Notes: generated from the letters alone by a model not told the origin. Shown: positions 42,117 through 52,897, counted from the first letter of the stretch. The stretch is DNA of 64,000 nucleotides from Geoalkalibacter halelectricus (GCF_025263685.1 NZ_CP092109.1:2667001-2731000), one strand, 5' to 3'. Made by a program: numbers and translations.

Positions 42117-43164
42117 GCGGCCGGTGGCCGCTTTTTTCTTGGTGGCGATGTTGGTTGCGGTCGGCGCGGAGGTGGTCCGCGCCGCCGAGGCCAACGTGTT
42201 TGTCTATCACCGTTTCGGCGATGAGCGCCATCCCTCGACCAATGTGTCCCTGGAGGTTTTTCGCGCCCAGCTGGAGATGCTGCGCGAAGGGGATTACCGT
42301 GTTTTGCCCCTGGGCGAGGTGGTCGAGCATCTGCGTGCCGGGCGCGATCTGCCGCCGCGCACCCTGGTATTGACCATTGACGATGCTTATGAGAGTTTCG
42401 CCACCGGCGGTTTTCCGCTGTTGCGCGAATTCGGTTATCCCGCCACCTTGTTCGTCGCCACCGATTCCGTCGGTCGTCCCGGCTATCTGGATTGGGACCA
42501 ATTGCGCCAGATGCACGAACAGGGGATAGAAATCGGCAACCACTCCGCCGCTCACCTGCATATGGCCGCCCCCGCGGTCGATGAGGAGCCCAGTGCCTGG
42601 CGCGAACGCATGCGCGAGGATCTGGAGCGCTCCCAGCAAGCCTTCCAGAGGCATCTTGGCTTTGCGCCCAAACTCTTTGCCTACCCCTACGGCGAATACA
42701 GCCGCGCTCTGGTCGAATTGGTGCGCGAACTCGGGTTTGAGGCCGCCGCCGCCCAGCACTCAGGAGTGGTGAGTTCTCACAGCGACCTTTTCGCCCTGCC
42801 GCGGTTTCCCATGGGCGGGGTGTTCGCCACGGAGGACGGTTTTCGCGACAAGGTGCGCATGAAAGCCCTGCCGGTCTTGGCGGCGCAGCCCGATGATCCG
42901 ATCCTTGTCGGGGAAAATCCGCCCTGGTTGACGCTGCGCATCGACCCCGAGGGCGCGGCGGACTATACCCGACTTAATTTCTTTGTGCGGGGACAAGCGC
43001 AATCGGACATCGTTCTTGATCCAGCAACACCGGGGTTGGTGCGGGTGCGTGCCGATGAGCCACTTAGCGCGCGTCGCACCAGCTACACCCTGACCGCGCC
43101 GGGGAAAGATGGGCGCTGGCATTGGTACAGTTTTGTCTGGATTCGGCCTGAGGTGCCGGAATAA
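42097..43164 (+). CDS. Exported polysaccharide deacetylase (NodB domain)
   Basis: This 355-residue protein has a signal peptide (about 1-29, ending VVRAAEA) and a NodB deacetylase domain: VYHRFGD, TLVLTIDDAYESF (motif 1 DD), IEIGNHSAAHLH (motif 2 H...H), FAYPYGEYS (motif 3) and RFPMGG. About 100 C-terminal residues form a beta-domain. It acts on exported or peptidoglycan-linked sugars. GGAGAGG precedes ATG 42097, 20 bp inside the upstream RSH-like gene. It is adjacent to sugar-nucleotide genes. Confidence 0.88.
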   Translation: MRQWFPKRPVAAFFLVAMLVAVGAEVVRAAEANVFVYHRFGDERHPSTNVSLEVFRAQLEMLREGDYRVLPLGEVVEHLRAGRDLPPRTLVLTIDDAYESFATGGFPLLREFGYPATLFVATDSVGRPGYLDWDQLRQMHEQGIEIGNHSAAHLHMAAPAVDEEPSAWRERMREDLERSQQAFQRHLGFAPKLFAYPYGEYSRALVELVRELGFEAAAAQHSGVVSSHSDLFALPRFPMGGVFATEDGFRDKVRMKALPVLAAQPDDPILVGENPPWLTLRIDPEGAADYTRLNFFVRGQAQSDIVLDPATPGLVRVRADEPLSARRTSYTLTAPGKDGRWHWYSFVWIRPEVPE

Positions 43165-43286
43165 AATGCCCCAAATCCTTGAAGTTGAGCTAAGGAAGAT
43201 GTTGACAGGTGGGCCGTGCATTTGCGAAAAGTAGCCATGCCGAACGGCTACACCAATAATTGCTGTTTGAGGAGGGAAGGCTCAGG

Positions 43287-44603
43287 ATGGTCACAGTTGA
43301 GGATATTAAAACACGCCGGGACAGCATCGCCCTGGTCGGTCTTGGCTACGTCGGGCTGCCCCTTGCGGCGGCCTTCGGTCGTCAGGCGCGGGTGATCGGC
43401 TTTGACATCAGCAAAAAGAAGATCGAGGAGTTGCGTTGCGGCATCGACGCCACCGGAGAACTGACGCCAGAGGAATTGGCCGCCACCTCCATCGATTACA
43501 CCGACGACCCGGCGCGGCTGCGCGATGCGCGCTTTATCATCGTTACGGTTCCCACGCCCATCGACGAACATCGCAAGCCCGATCTCACCCCTCTGGTGGC
43601 CTCTTCAACCACCATCGGCCGCCATCTGACTCCGGGCACCATCGTGGTCTATGAATCGACCGTCTACCCGGGCCTGACCGAGGAGATTTGCCTGCCCATT
43701 CTGGAGCGAGAGTCGGGATTGAAGTGCGGCGTCGATTTCAAGCTCGGTTATTCGCCGGAGCGCATCAATCCCGGCGACAAGGTGCACACGGTGGAAAAGA
43801 TCGTCAAGGTGGTCGCCGGGCAGGATGAGGAAACGCTCGATACCGTGGCCCAGGTTTACGAAATGGTCATCGCAGCGGGCGTCCACCGGGCCTCAAGCAT
43901 CAAGGTCGCCGAAGCGGCCAAGGTCATCGAGAATACCCAGCGCGATCTCAATATCGCCTTGATGAACGAGTTGGCCATCATATTCAATCGTCTAGGAATT
44001 CCGACGCGCGACGTTTTGGAGGCGGCGGGCACCAAATGGAACTTTCTCAAATTCTTTCCGGGCCTTGTCGGTGGCCATTGCATCGGTGTCGATCCCTATT
44101 ACCTCACCCATAAGGCCGAAGCGGTGGGCTATCATCCCCAGGTTATCCTGGCCGGCCGGCGCATCAACGACGGCATGGGCAAGTATGTCGCCGAGATGAC
44201 CGTCAAAAAAATCATTCAGGCGGATAAGGCGGTTAAAAACGCGCGCGTGCTGGTGTTGGGATTGACTTTCAAGGAAAATGTGCCCGATATCCGCAACACC
44301 AAGGTGGTAGACATCGTGCATGAACTGCGCGAATACGGAATCGAGGTTTTGATTCACGACCCCCTGGCCGCCCCGGACGAAGCGCGGCACGAATACGGCC
44401 TGGAACTTGCCCCCCTGGGCGAGGTCGGCGTTCTCGATGCCGTGATTCTGGCCGTCTCCCACGAGGCGTTTCACGATCTGACCCCGACGCGGCTCAAGGA
44501 GATGACCGACAACGGCAACGGGCGCGGCGTGGTCATCGACGTCAAATCGGTGCTTGATCCCCAGGCCATTCGCGACCTGGGGCTGGTGTATTGGCGCCTG
44601 TGA
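43287..44603 (+). CDS. UDP-N-acetylhexosamine dehydrogenase (TviB/WbpO-like)
   Basis: This 438-residue nucleotide-sugar dehydrogenase oxidises a UDP-HexNAc to the uronate. It has an NAD-binding LVGLGYVGLPLAAAFG, the central KVAEAAKVIENTQRDLNIA helix, catalytic Cys265 in GGHCIGVDPYYL and C-terminal LGLTFKENVPDIRNTK. The GHCIGVDPYYL segment is typical of the UDP-GalNAc/ManNAc group rather than UDP-glucose dehydrogenase. ATG 43287 follows AGGAGGGAAGG; an in-frame TTG at 43260 is not needed. It heads the polysaccharide precursor block with rfbBDAC. Confidence 0.9.
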   Translation: MVTVEDIKTRRDSIALVGLGYVGLPLAAAFGRQARVIGFDISKKKIEELRCGIDATGELTPEELAATSIDYTDDPARLRDARFIIVTVPTPIDEHRKPDLTPLVASSTTIGRHLTPGTIVVYESTVYPGLTEEICLPILERESGLKCGVDFKLGYSPERINPGDKVHTVEKIVKVVAGQDEETLDTVAQVYEMVIAAGVHRASSIKVAEAAKVIENTQRDLNIALMNELAIIFNRLGIPTRDVLEAAGTKWNFLKFFPGLVGGHCIGVDPYYLTHKAEAVGYHPQVILAGRRINDGMGKYVAEMTVKKIIQADKAVKNARVLVLGLTFKENVPDIRNTKVVDIVHELREYGIEVLIHDPLAAPDEARHEYGLELAPLGEVGVLDAVILAVSHEAFHDLTPTRLKEMTDNGNGRGVVIDVKSVLDPQAIRDLGLVYWRL

Positions 44604-44646
44604 GGCAATTCTCGGTGGAACATCCAAACCGTAGGGGATTTTCTCC

Positions 44647-45717
44647 ATGAAAAATATTCTGGTGACAGGCGGCTGCGGCTTCATCGGAAGCAATTTCATC
44701 CACATGATGCTGCGGTGCCGGCCGCAAGTTCGGTTGGTGAACCTTGATAAGCTGACCTATGCGGGCAACCTGCGCAATCTCGAAGAGGTTGCCTCCGATC
44801 CCCGCTATCGCTTCATCAAGGGCGACATTTGCGACCAGTCCCTGGTCGATGGTCTGTTTGCCGAAGAGCGGATCGACACGGTCGTGCATTTTGCCGCCGA
44901 ATCCCATGTGGATCGCAGCATCGAGGGCCCGGGCGCTTTTATTCAGGCCAACATCGTTGGGACTTTCGCACTGCTCGAAGCCGCGCGCAAACATTGGCTC
45001 GCTGCCAGCCCGGCTCCCGAGGCGCCGCGCTTTGTGCATGTGAGCACCGATGAGGTCTACGGGTCGCTGGGCGACACCGGCTACTTCACCGAAACGACGC
45101 CCTATGATCCGCGTTCGCCCTACTCGGCGAGCAAGGCGGCGTCCGATCACTTGGTCAGCGCCTATTTTCACACCTACGGATTGCCCGTTCTCATCACCAA
45201 CTGCTCCAACAATTACGGGCCATACCAGTTTCCGGAAAAGCTTATCCCCCTGATGGTGCACAACGCGCTCAAAGGCGCGGCGCTTCCGGTTTACGGCGAC
45301 GGAAAAAACGTGCGCGACTGGCTTTACGTTGAGGATCACTGTGAGGCGATTATGGCCGTGCTCGCCGGTGGAACGCCGGGGCAAACCTACAACATCGGCG
45401 GCAACAACGAGAAGCAGAACATTGAGATCGTGCAGCTGATCTGCGACTTGCTCGATGAGCAGCTCGGCCGGCTGGCCGACGGGCGGGCGCGCCGTGACCT
45501 TATCACTTATGTCAAGGATCGTCCCGGTCATGACCGGCGTTATGCCATCGATGCCGGGAAAATCGCCCGGGAGCTGGACTGGCGGCCGAAGGTCGGATTC
45601 GAGGAGGGCATGCGCCGCACCCTGCAATGGTATCTTGATCACCGCGAGTGGGTCGAGAGCGTGGTCAGCGGCGATTATCAGGCCTATTACCAGCGTATGT
45701 ATGGAGAGCGTAAGTGA
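44647..45717 (+). CDS. rfbB: dTDP-glucose 4,6-dehydratase
   Basis: This 356-residue short-chain dehydrogenase makes dTDP-4-keto-6-deoxyglucose. It has [11 protein letters not shown] at the N-terminus, [26 protein letters not shown], the active-site [11 protein letters not shown] and [14 protein letters not shown]. It is the first of four dTDP-rhamnose genes, order B-D-A-C, with 3' overlap to rfbD. Full length. Confidence 0.96.
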   Translation: MKNILVTGGCGFIGSNFIHMMLRCRPQVRLVNLDKLTYAGNLRNLEEVASDPRYRFIKGDICDQSLVDGLFAEERIDTVVHFAAESHVDRSIEGPGAFIQANIVGTFALLEAARKHWLAASPAPEAPRFVHVSTDEVYGSLGDTGYFTETTPYDPRSPYSASKAASDHLVSAYFHTYGLPVLITNCSNNYGPYQFPEKLIPLMVHNALKGAALPVYGDGKNVRDWLYVEDHCEAIMAVLAGGTPGQTYNIGGNNEKQNIEIVQLICDLLDEQLGRLADGRARRDLITYVKDRPGHDRRYAIDAGKIARELDWRPKVGFEEGMRRTLQWYLDHREWVESVVSGDYQAYYQRMYGERK

Positions 45718-46633
45718 GCCCGGAGTTCCCCAAAGGTCAGCGACCGCCGCTGCTGCTCACCGGGGCGGGGGGCATGCTCGGCAGCATGTTGCAGGCCCGC
45801 ACGCCGGCGATCTACGATCTGCATCCCTGTACCCATGCCGACCTCGACATCACCGATGCCGATCAGGTCGAGGCGCTGGTGTTGCGGTTGCGGCCGCAGG
45901 TCATTGTCAATTGCGCCGCCTTTGCCCGGGTGGATGCCTGTGAAGCCAGCCGCGAACTGGCTCTCCTGGTCAACGGCGAGGGGCCGGGAATTCTGGCCCG
46001 CGCGGCCCACAAGGTTGGCGCCGTGCTGGTGCACTTTTCCACCGACTATGTCTTCGATGGCTGTTACCGGCATCCCTATGTCGAGGAGGATGCCACGGCG
46101 CCGCTTTCGGTTTACGGACTCAGCAAGCTGCGCGGCGAGCAGGCCATCCAGGAGAGCGGTTTGGAGCGCTATTTTATCATCCGCACCAGTTGGCTCTATG
46201 GCCCCGGCGGACCCAATTTCGTCGAAACCATCATCCGCCTGGCCCAAGAGCGTGAAGAGCTGCGCATCGTCGACGATCAGATTGGCTGCCCCACCTACAC
46301 CCGCGATCTGGTGCTGGCCGCCTTTCGTCTGCTCGATGTGCCGCGCCACAGCGACCTCGACCATCATTCCAGCCCTTACGGAACCTTCCACTTCGCCGGG
46401 GAAGGGCAGTGCAGCTGGTTTGAATTCGCTGAGGTCATCGTCACGCTGCTGCGCCACCACGGCCAGGATCTCGCCGTCAAGCGCATCCTGCCCATCAGCA
46501 CCGCGGACTATCCCCTGCCGGCGGCGCGCCCGGCCTGGTCGGTTCTGTCCACAGCCAAATATCAGCGCGTGACCGGGGCGGCCATTCCCCATTGGCGCCA
46601 GAGCCTCAAGGATTATTTCGAAGCGAGGTTTTC

Positions 46634-46637
<4 letters not shown>
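45714..46637 (+). CDS. rfbD: dTDP-4-dehydrorhamnose reductase
   Basis: This 307-residue SDR-fold protein catalyses the last step to dTDP-L-rhamnose. It shows [22 protein letters not shown] and the active-site YGLSKLRGE, with [12 protein letters not shown]. The GTG start overlaps the rfbB stop (GTGA). It overlaps rfbA by 4 bp. Confidence 0.94.
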
Positions 46638-47503
<866 letters not shown>

Positions 47504-47518
47504 GGCATGGGAGCGAGA

Positions 47519-48085
47519 ATGAATCTGGTCCCTACGGCCATCCCCGAGGTGTTGATCGTTGAACCCAAGGTGTTCGGCGATGAACGCGGGTTTTTCTACG
47601 AAAGTTTCAACCAGCGCCTTTGGTGTCAGGCCACCGGGTTGCCCGGCGTGTTCGTGCAGGACAATCATTCCCGATCGCTGCAAGGAGTCCTGCGCGGCCT
47701 GCATTATCAGATTCGCCAACCCCAGGGCAAGTTAGTGCGCTGTACCCTGGGTGAGGTGTTTGACGTGGCCGTTGACCTGCGGCGTTTCTCGCCAAGCTTC
47801 GGCCGTTGGGTCGGAGTGCGGCTCTCGGCGCTGAACAAGCGCCAGCTCTGGATTCCTCCCGGTTTTGCCCATGGCTTTTTGGTGCTCTCCGAAGCGGCGG
47901 AATTTCTCTACAAAACCACCGATTACTACGCGCCTGAGCATGAGCGCACCCTGCGCTGGGATGATCCTCAACTGGCCATCGACTGGCCCCTGGACGGCGC
48001 GCCGCTGCTTTCGGCCAAGGACAGCCAGGGCCTGGAATTGGCCGCGGCGCCCGTGTATACCGAACCTCTTTCAGGGCAGGAATGA
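47519..48085 (+). CDS. rfbC: dTDP-4-dehydrorhamnose 3,5-epimerase
   Basis: This 188-residue cupin epimerase shows DERGFFYESFN, the catalytic His in VLRGLHYQ, GKLVRCTLGEVFDVAVDLR and IPPGFAHGFLVLSE. It completes the rhamnose set. GGGAGCGAG lies 1-8 bp before ATG 47519; an in-frame ATG at 47507 is less likely. Confidence 0.94.
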   Translation: MNLVPTAIPEVLIVEPKVFGDERGFFYESFNQRLWCQATGLPGVFVQDNHSRSLQGVLRGLHYQIRQPQGKLVRCTLGEVFDVAVDLRRFSPSFGRWVGVRLSALNKRQLWIPPGFAHGFLVLSEAAEFLYKTTDYYAPEHERTLRWDDPQLAIDWPLDGAPLLSAKDSQGLELAAAPVYTEPLSGQE

Positions 48086-48092
48086 AATCAAG

Positions 48093-48968
48093 ATGAAAAG
48101 TATGACCGGCTATGGCAAGGGACAGGCACGTGTCGGCGGCCTGGCGCTGACCGCGGAAATCAAAACCGTCAATCACCGCTTCGGCGACATCAACATCAAG
48201 GCACCGCGCTTTTTGCTGTCCTTTGACAACGAGATCAAAAAGCGGGTGGGTGAACGCCTGCGGCGCGGCAAGATCGATGTCTATATTTCTCAGGAGGTTT
48301 CCGAATCCCTGACCACGGTGCCGGTGCTCAATCGGCCCTTGGCCGAATCCTATATGGATCTGTTTCGGAAGATGGAAGCCTGGTTTGATCTGCGCGACGG
48401 TGTGCCGCTGTCCCTGCTCGCCCAGCAGCGTGACGTGATTCTGATGCAAGAGGCGGCGCCCGATCCCGAGGGGTCCTCGCAGTGCCTCTTCGCGGCTCTG
48501 GACCAGGCGCTTGCTGAGGTGGAGCGCATGCGCGCGGTGGAAGGCCAGGCCACGCGCGAGGATATGGAGACGCGCTTGCGTCTGGTGGAGCAGCTTCTCG
48601 AACAGATCAAGGAGCGCGCGCCGCTGGTGGTCGAGGAATGGCGGCAGAAGCTGCATCAGCGCCTGGAGCGCCTCAGCGGCGAATTGGAGGTCGACCCCCA
48701 GCGCGTGGCGCAGGAGGTGGCGTTGTTTGCCGACCGCTGCGACATCAGCGAGGAGGTTGCACGGTTTGCCAGTCATCTCAACCAGTTCCGCGATCTGCTG
48801 GGCAAGGATGAACCCGTCGGTCGCCAACTCGACTTTCTCGCCCAGGAACTCAACCGCGAAACCAACACCATGGGTTCCAAATCCAACGACGCCGAACTGA
48901 CCCGTATGGTGGTTCAAGTCAAGGCCGAGTTGGAGAAGATCAGGGAGCAGGTGCAAAATGTCGAATGA
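48093..48968 (+). CDS. YicC-family endoribonuclease-like protein
   Basis: This 291-residue protein begins SMTGYGKGQA and ends with the family C-terminal block GRQLDFLAQELNRETNTMG.SKSNDAELT. YicC proteins are endoribonucleases in E. coli and B. subtilis. Start 48093 is chosen because the conserved N-terminus begins there; the open frame from 47865 overlaps rfbC. It overlaps gmk by 11 bp, as in most Geobacteraceae. Confidence 0.92.
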   Translation: MKSMTGYGKGQARVGGLALTAEIKTVNHRFGDINIKAPRFLLSFDNEIKKRVGERLRRGKIDVYISQEVSESLTTVPVLNRPLAESYMDLFRKMEAWFDLRDGVPLSLLAQQRDVILMQEAAPDPEGSSQCLFAALDQALAEVERMRAVEGQATREDMETRLRLVEQLLEQIKERAPLVVEEWRQKLHQRLERLSGELEVDPQRVAQEVALFADRCDISEEVARFASHLNQFRDLLGKDEPVGRQLDFLAQELNRETNTMGSKSNDAELTRMVVQVKAELEKIREQVQNVE

Positions 48969-49596
48969 GTCGAAGCGCCCGGCGCGGGGCTGCCTGTTTA
49001 TCGTCTCGGCCCCCTCGGGAGCGGGAAAAACGACCCTGTGTCGGCGGCTCATTGACATTTCACCCAATCTGCGGCACTCTGTCTCATTTACGACCCGCCC
49101 CATGCGGGCTGGGGAACGCGAAGGCGTCGATTACTTTTTCGTCGACGCGGAGAAGTTTTCCCGCATGATCGCCGCGGGTGCCTTCGCCGAATGGGCCGAG
49201 GTTCACGGCAATCGCTACGGCACGGCCATCAACACCCTTGAGCAGTGGCTTGAGAGCGGCTACGACGTTCTTCTGGATATCGACATTCAGGGGGCCGGAC
49301 AGCTTAGGGCAAACCTCGCGGCGGGAGAAGGAGTGTTTGTCTTCATTCTGCCCCCCGATCTGGCTGAGCTGCGGCGGCGCCTGGAAGGTCGTGGAACGGA
49401 TGCTCCCGAGGTGATCGAGCGACGCATCGCCAACGCCCAAGGTGAAATTCAAGCTTCGAGCGGGTATGATTATGTTGTCGTCAACGATGATTTCGAGACG
49501 GCCCTGAACGAGCTGAAATCCATCATCATCGCCGAAAGATGCCGCGCCACGCGGGTATTGCCCGCCCTGGCGGACAGTTTTTCCATTCACGTCTAA
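48958..49596 (+). CDS. gmk: Guanylate kinase
   Basis: This 212-residue kinase phosphorylates GMP. It has P-loop [12 protein letters not shown], the GMP-binding [19 protein letters not shown], and the LID-type [16 protein letters not shown]. It sits in the yicC-gmk-rpoZ-rsh order. Confidence 0.96.
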   Translation: MSNESKRPARGCLFIVSAPSGAGKTTLCRRLIDISPNLRHSVSFTTRPMRAGEREGVDYFFVDAEKFSRMIAAGAFAEWAEVHGNRYGTAINTLEQWLESGYDVLLDIDIQGAGQLRANLAAGEGVFVFILPPDLAELRRRLEGRGTDAPEVIERRIANAQGEIQASSGYDYVVVNDDFETALNELKSIIIAERCRATRVLPALADSFSIHV

Positions 49597-49621
49597 AAAG
49601 ATTTCGAGGAGACTTCACGAG

Positions 49622-49828
49622 ATGGCACGCGTTACCGTTGAGGATTGCCTGGTACAGATTCCAAACCGTTTTCTTTTGACCATGGTTGCGGCCAAGCGCG
49701 CCAAGCAGCTCTACAAGGGTGGGGCCCCCCTGACCGAGAACAAGCAGAACAACAAAAAAATCGTTCTGGCTCTGCGTGAGATCGCGGCGGGCAAGATTGA
49801 ATATGAGCTGCCGGGTCGCAAGAAGTAA
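49622..49828 (+). CDS. rpoZ: RNA polymerase omega subunit
   Basis: This 68-residue protein has the omega pattern: [10 protein letters not shown] at the start, [16 protein letters not shown], and [15 protein letters not shown]. It binds beta-prime and, in many bacteria, helps form a ppGpp site, consistent with the rsh gene next door. GGAG lies before ATG 49622. Confidence 0.96.
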   Translation: MARVTVEDCLVQIPNRFLLTMVAAKRAKQLYKGGAPLTENKQNNKKIVLALREIAAGKIEYELPGRKK

Positions 49829-49852
49829 TCAATAACAACCTATTTTCTGGTT

Positions 49853-49919
49853 GCCGCCTCGGATGCCCGGGGCGGCGGACGCCAAACCGGCGGGCGGCAC
49901 AAAGCCGGCTGCCTTTTTT
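49853..49919 (+). terminator. Possible terminator region after rpoZ
   Basis: GCCGCC (49853-49858) pairs with GGCGGC (49871-49876), and a second GCCGG-type pairing (49887-49908) is followed by six T residues (49914-49919). It lies between rpoZ and rsh and may partly end transcription. Confidence 0.4.
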
Positions 49920-49966
49920 CGGTTTCATCGCATCGTCTGACGCCGGTGCTGAGTTTCGGATGATAC

Positions 49967-52123
49967 ATGGTTCGTCTGGACGACATTCTTGAAAAGATTC
50001 TCTCCTATAATCCCAGCGCCGATCTCGACGCGGTTCGCAAGGCCTACGTCTTCAGTGCCAAGGTCCATCAGGGCCAGACCCGCCTCTCGGGCGAGCCCTA
50101 TTTGACCCATCCCATGGAAGTCGCGTTCATTCTCGCCCAGTTGCGCATGGATGTCGCTACGGTGGTCACCGGCCTGCTGCACGACACCATCGAGGATACC
50201 CTGACCACCCTGGATGAAATCCGTACCATTTTCGGCAATGAGGTCGCGACGCTGGTTGATGGGGTCACCAAGATCAGCAAGATGTTTCTGCGCTCCAGCG
50301 AGGAACGTCAGGCGGAAAATTTTCGCAAGATGCTCATCGCCATGGCGCGTGATATCCGGGTGATCCTGGTCAAGCTGGCCGATCGCCTGCATAACATGCG
50401 CACTCTGGGCTTTCAGGCGCCGGAGCGGCAACTGCGCATCGCCCGCGAAACTCTCGATATCTATGCGCCCCTCGCCAATCGCCTGGGTATCAGCTGGATC
50501 AAGAGCGAGCTGGAGGATCTGTCCTTCAAGCACCTTGAACCAGCGGGCTACAACGAACTCGCGGGAAAGGTGGCCCGGCGCGTCAAGGAACGCGAGGCCT
50601 ACGTCGATCAGGTCAAGGACAAAATTCGCGTCAAGCTCGAAGAACATGGGATTCGCGGCGAGGTGTCGGGTCGCTCCAAGCACCTGTACTCCGTGTATCG
50701 CAAAATGGAGCGGCAGGGCATTGATTTCGAGCAGGTCTACGATCTGATCGCCTTTCGCGTGCTGGTCGATTCGGTGCGCGAATGCTATGAGGTCCTGGGC
50801 ATCGTTCATTCGACCTGGAAGCCGATTCCCGGCCGCTTCAAGGACTACATCGCCATGCCCAAGGCGAATATGTACCAGTCGCTGCACACCACCGTCATCG
50901 GGCCATTCAATGAACGCATCGAGGTACAGATCCGCACCTGGGACATGCATCGCATCGCCGAGGAGGGCATCGCCGCCCATTGGAAGTACAAGGAGGGCAA
51001 GGGCGCCTCGACCCAGGAGCGTGAGGAGCGCGGCTTCGGCTGGTTGCGCCAGTTGCTTGAGTGGCAGCAGGAACTCAAGGACTCGCGCGAGTTTATGGAC
51101 ACGGTCAAGATCGACCTGTTTCCCGAGGAGGTATTTGTCTTTACCCCCAAGGGCGAGGTCAAGGAGCTGCCCAAGGGTTCGACTCCGGTGGATTTTGCCT
51201 ACAGTGTGCACACCGACGTCGGCCACACCTGTGTCGGCGCGCGTGTCAACGGGCGGCTGGTGCCGCTCAAGACCGAGCTGCGCAATGGCGACGTCATCGA
51301 GGTCATGACCGCACCCAATCACACTCCGAGCAAGGATTGGCTCAAGTTCGTCCGCACCTCCAAGGCGCGCAACAAGATCCGGCAATGGATCAAGTCGGAG
51401 CAGCGCGAAAAGAGCATCGGCATAGGGCGTGATTTGCTCGAAAAAGAATTGCGCAAGTACGGCATGAGTTTCAACCGCGCCGTCGCCTCCCCGGATATGG
51501 CGCGCGGCATCAAGGAACTAGGCTTCGATCAGGTCGAGGATGTGCTCGCCGCCATTGGCTACGGCAAGCTCTCGGCGGGGCAGGTCACGGCGCGGGTGGT
51601 GCCGCAGGAAAGACTGCGCGGCGCCGAGGAGCAAAAGCCCAGTCGCCTCGGCCAGGTAATCGACAAGATCCGCAAGAAGCCCTCCAGTGCCATCAAGATT
51701 CAAGGCATTGAGGATATCATGGTGCGCTTTGCCAAGTGTTGCGGTCCGCTGCCCGGTGATGCGGTGGTGGGTTTCATCACCCGGGGACGCGGCGTGACCG
51801 TGCACACCGCGGACTGTCCCCATGTGCTGGAGGCCGACCCCGAGCGGCGCGTCGATATCGAATGGGATCTGAAGAAAAAGGCCTCGCGGCCCGTCAAGAT
51901 GCGTGTTTACTGCGTGGACCAGAAGGGCATGCTGGCCGGCATTACCGGCGCCATCACCAATTCCGAGGCCAACATCATCAGCGCCAGCGTACATTCCAGC
52001 GTCGACGGCAAAGGGATCAACAACTTCGTGGTCGATGTGCAAAACCTCGAACACTTCAACAAAGTGGTTAACGCCTTGCTCAAGGTCAAAGGGGTCTACA
52101 AGGTCGAGCGCCTGCGGGGTTAG
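49967..52123 (+). CDS. Bifunctional (p)ppGpp synthetase/hydrolase RSH
   Basis: This 718-residue enzyme has all RSH parts: HD hydrolase (THPMEVAFIL, LLHDTIED, LADRLHNMRT), synthetase (GRSKHLYSVYRKM, DLIAFRVLVD, IPGRFKDYIAMPKANMYQSLHT), TGS (VFTPKGEVKELPKGSTPVDFAY), a zinc-finger/helical segment (RFAKCCGPLPGDAVVGFITRG) and an ACT domain at the C-terminus. It is similar to Rel of Geobacter. The stop TAG at 52121-52123 is formed by the first bases of a palindromic repeat fragment. Confidence 0.96.
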   Translation: MVRLDDILEKILSYNPSADLDAVRKAYVFSAKVHQGQTRLSGEPYLTHPMEVAFILAQLRMDVATVVTGLLHDTIEDTLTTLDEIRTIFGNEVATLVDGVTKISKMFLRSSEERQAENFRKMLIAMARDIRVILVKLADRLHNMRTLGFQAPERQLRIARETLDIYAPLANRLGISWIKSELEDLSFKHLEPAGYNELAGKVARRVKEREAYVDQVKDKIRVKLEEHGIRGEVSGRSKHLYSVYRKMERQGIDFEQVYDLIAFRVLVDSVRECYEVLGIVHSTWKPIPGRFKDYIAMPKANMYQSLHTTVIGPFNERIEVQIRTWDMHRIAEEGIAAHWKYKEGKGASTQEREERGFGWLRQLLEWQQELKDSREFMDTVKIDLFPEEVFVFTPKGEVKELPKGSTPVDFAYSVHTDVGHTCVGARVNGRLVPLKTELRNGDVIEVMTAPNHTPSKDWLKFVRTSKARNKIRQWIKSEQREKSIGIGRDLLEKELRKYGMSFNRAVASPDMARGIKELGFDQVEDVLAAIGYGKLSAGQVTARVVPQERLRGAEEQKPSRLGQVIDKIRKKPSSAIKIQGIEDIMVRFAKCCGPLPGDAVVGFITRGRGVTVHTADCPHVLEADPERRVDIEWDLKKKASRPVKMRVYCVDQKGMLAGITGAITNSEANIISASVHSSVDGKGINNFVVDVQNLEHFNKVVNALLKVKGVYKVERLRG

Positions 52124-52150
52124 CCCGCATTATCCACGAGGGTTTGCAGT
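52121..52150. repeat. Fragment of the TAGCCCGCATTAT palindromic repeat at the rsh stop
   Basis: TAGCCCGCATTATCCACGAG (52121-52140) matches the left arm of the element at 52717-52897 with two differences; the match weakens after that. Its first three bases are the rsh stop codon. No right arm is found before the next repeat at 52184. Confidence 0.7.
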
Positions 52151-52183
52151 GAAGAAGCCGTTATGATTTCTGAAAGAAGCAGG

Positions 52184-52300
52184 CGGGCATGGGGTCGCAA
52201 CCCCCATGACAAGGGGCGCTTTTCGCCGTCCATGGCCGCTTGACTGGCGCCATCCCTGGCGCCAGACACCCTCGCCATGGGGGCTGCGACCCCATACCCG
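52184..52300. repeat. Palindromic GGGGTCGCA repeat, full-length copy
   Basis: This 117 bp imperfect palindrome has 25-bp arms (52184-52208 and 52276-52300) differing at two positions. The inner section contains GCCGCTTGACTGGCGCCA. Its reverse complement is nearly identical to the element at 55631-55744. No ORF or ribosome site is inside. It sits between rsh and ridA. Confidence 0.85.
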
Positions 52301-52332
52301 GTTGAATACATACGCTGAAAGGATGGATGCTC

Positions 52333-52719
52333 ATGGCGATAATAAAGATTGAGACCGATCAGGCGCCGGCCGCCATCGGCCCCTATTCTCAGGGGATTCG
52401 GGCCGGTGATTTCGTGTTTTTCTCGGGACAGATTCCCCTGGATGCGCAAAGCGGGGAAATGGTCGCGGGCGGGATTCGTGAGCAGACCGAGCAGGTCATG
52501 GCCAATATGAAAGCGGCCCTTGCCGCCGCCGGCCTGGGTTTTTCCGATGTGGTCAAAACCACCATTTATCTGACCGACCTCGGCCAGTTCGCCCTGGTCA
52601 ACGAAATCTACGGGCGCTTTTTCACCGATCCGTCCCCGGCGCGGGCGACAGTCCAGGTGGCGGCGCTGCCCCGGGGGGCGGCGGTGGAAATTGAATGGGT
52701 GGCTTATTGCGGAGTTTAG
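52333..52719 (+). CDS. ridA: RidA-family enamine/imine deaminase
   Basis: This 128-residue protein clears reactive enamines such as 2-aminoacrylate. It shows AIGPYSQGI, VFFSGQIPLD, NMKAALAAAGL, VKTTIYLTDL, the active-site R in SPARATVQVAALP, and E in EIEWVAY. ATG 52333 has AAAGGA 9 bp upstream; ATG 52327 is too close. The stop TAG at 52717-52719 is the first three bases of the palindromic element that follows. Confidence 0.93.
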   Translation: MAIIKIETDQAPAAIGPYSQGIRAGDFVFFSGQIPLDAQSGEMVAGGIREQTEQVMANMKAALAAAGLGFSDVVKTTIYLTDLGQFALVNEIYGRFFTDPSPARATVQVAALPRGAAVEIEWVAYCGV

Positions 52720-52897
52720 CCCGCATTATTCATGAGGGCTTCTGCTGCAACCGTCCATTGCGCGCCATCTCAAGCCGTGCTCGCTCCTTGCGCTTCGACG
52801 TACTGCAAGTACGTCAGTAGGGCAACTCACTGTGCTTGGCTTGACCTGACGAGCACTGGTCGGTTTCGCGACAAAGCCTCATGAATAATGCGGGCTA
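52717..52897. repeat. 181 bp palindromic element (TAGCCCGCATTATTCATGAG family)
   Basis: The left arm TAGCCCGCATTATTCATGAG and on to 52741, and the right arm 52874-52897, are reverse complements apart from one extra base. Inside is a perfect hairpin GACGTACT-GCA-AGTACGTC (about 52797-52815). There is no ORF. Its first bases make the ridA stop codon, and the rpmB/ridA terminator begins three bases after its right end. Confidence 0.88.
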
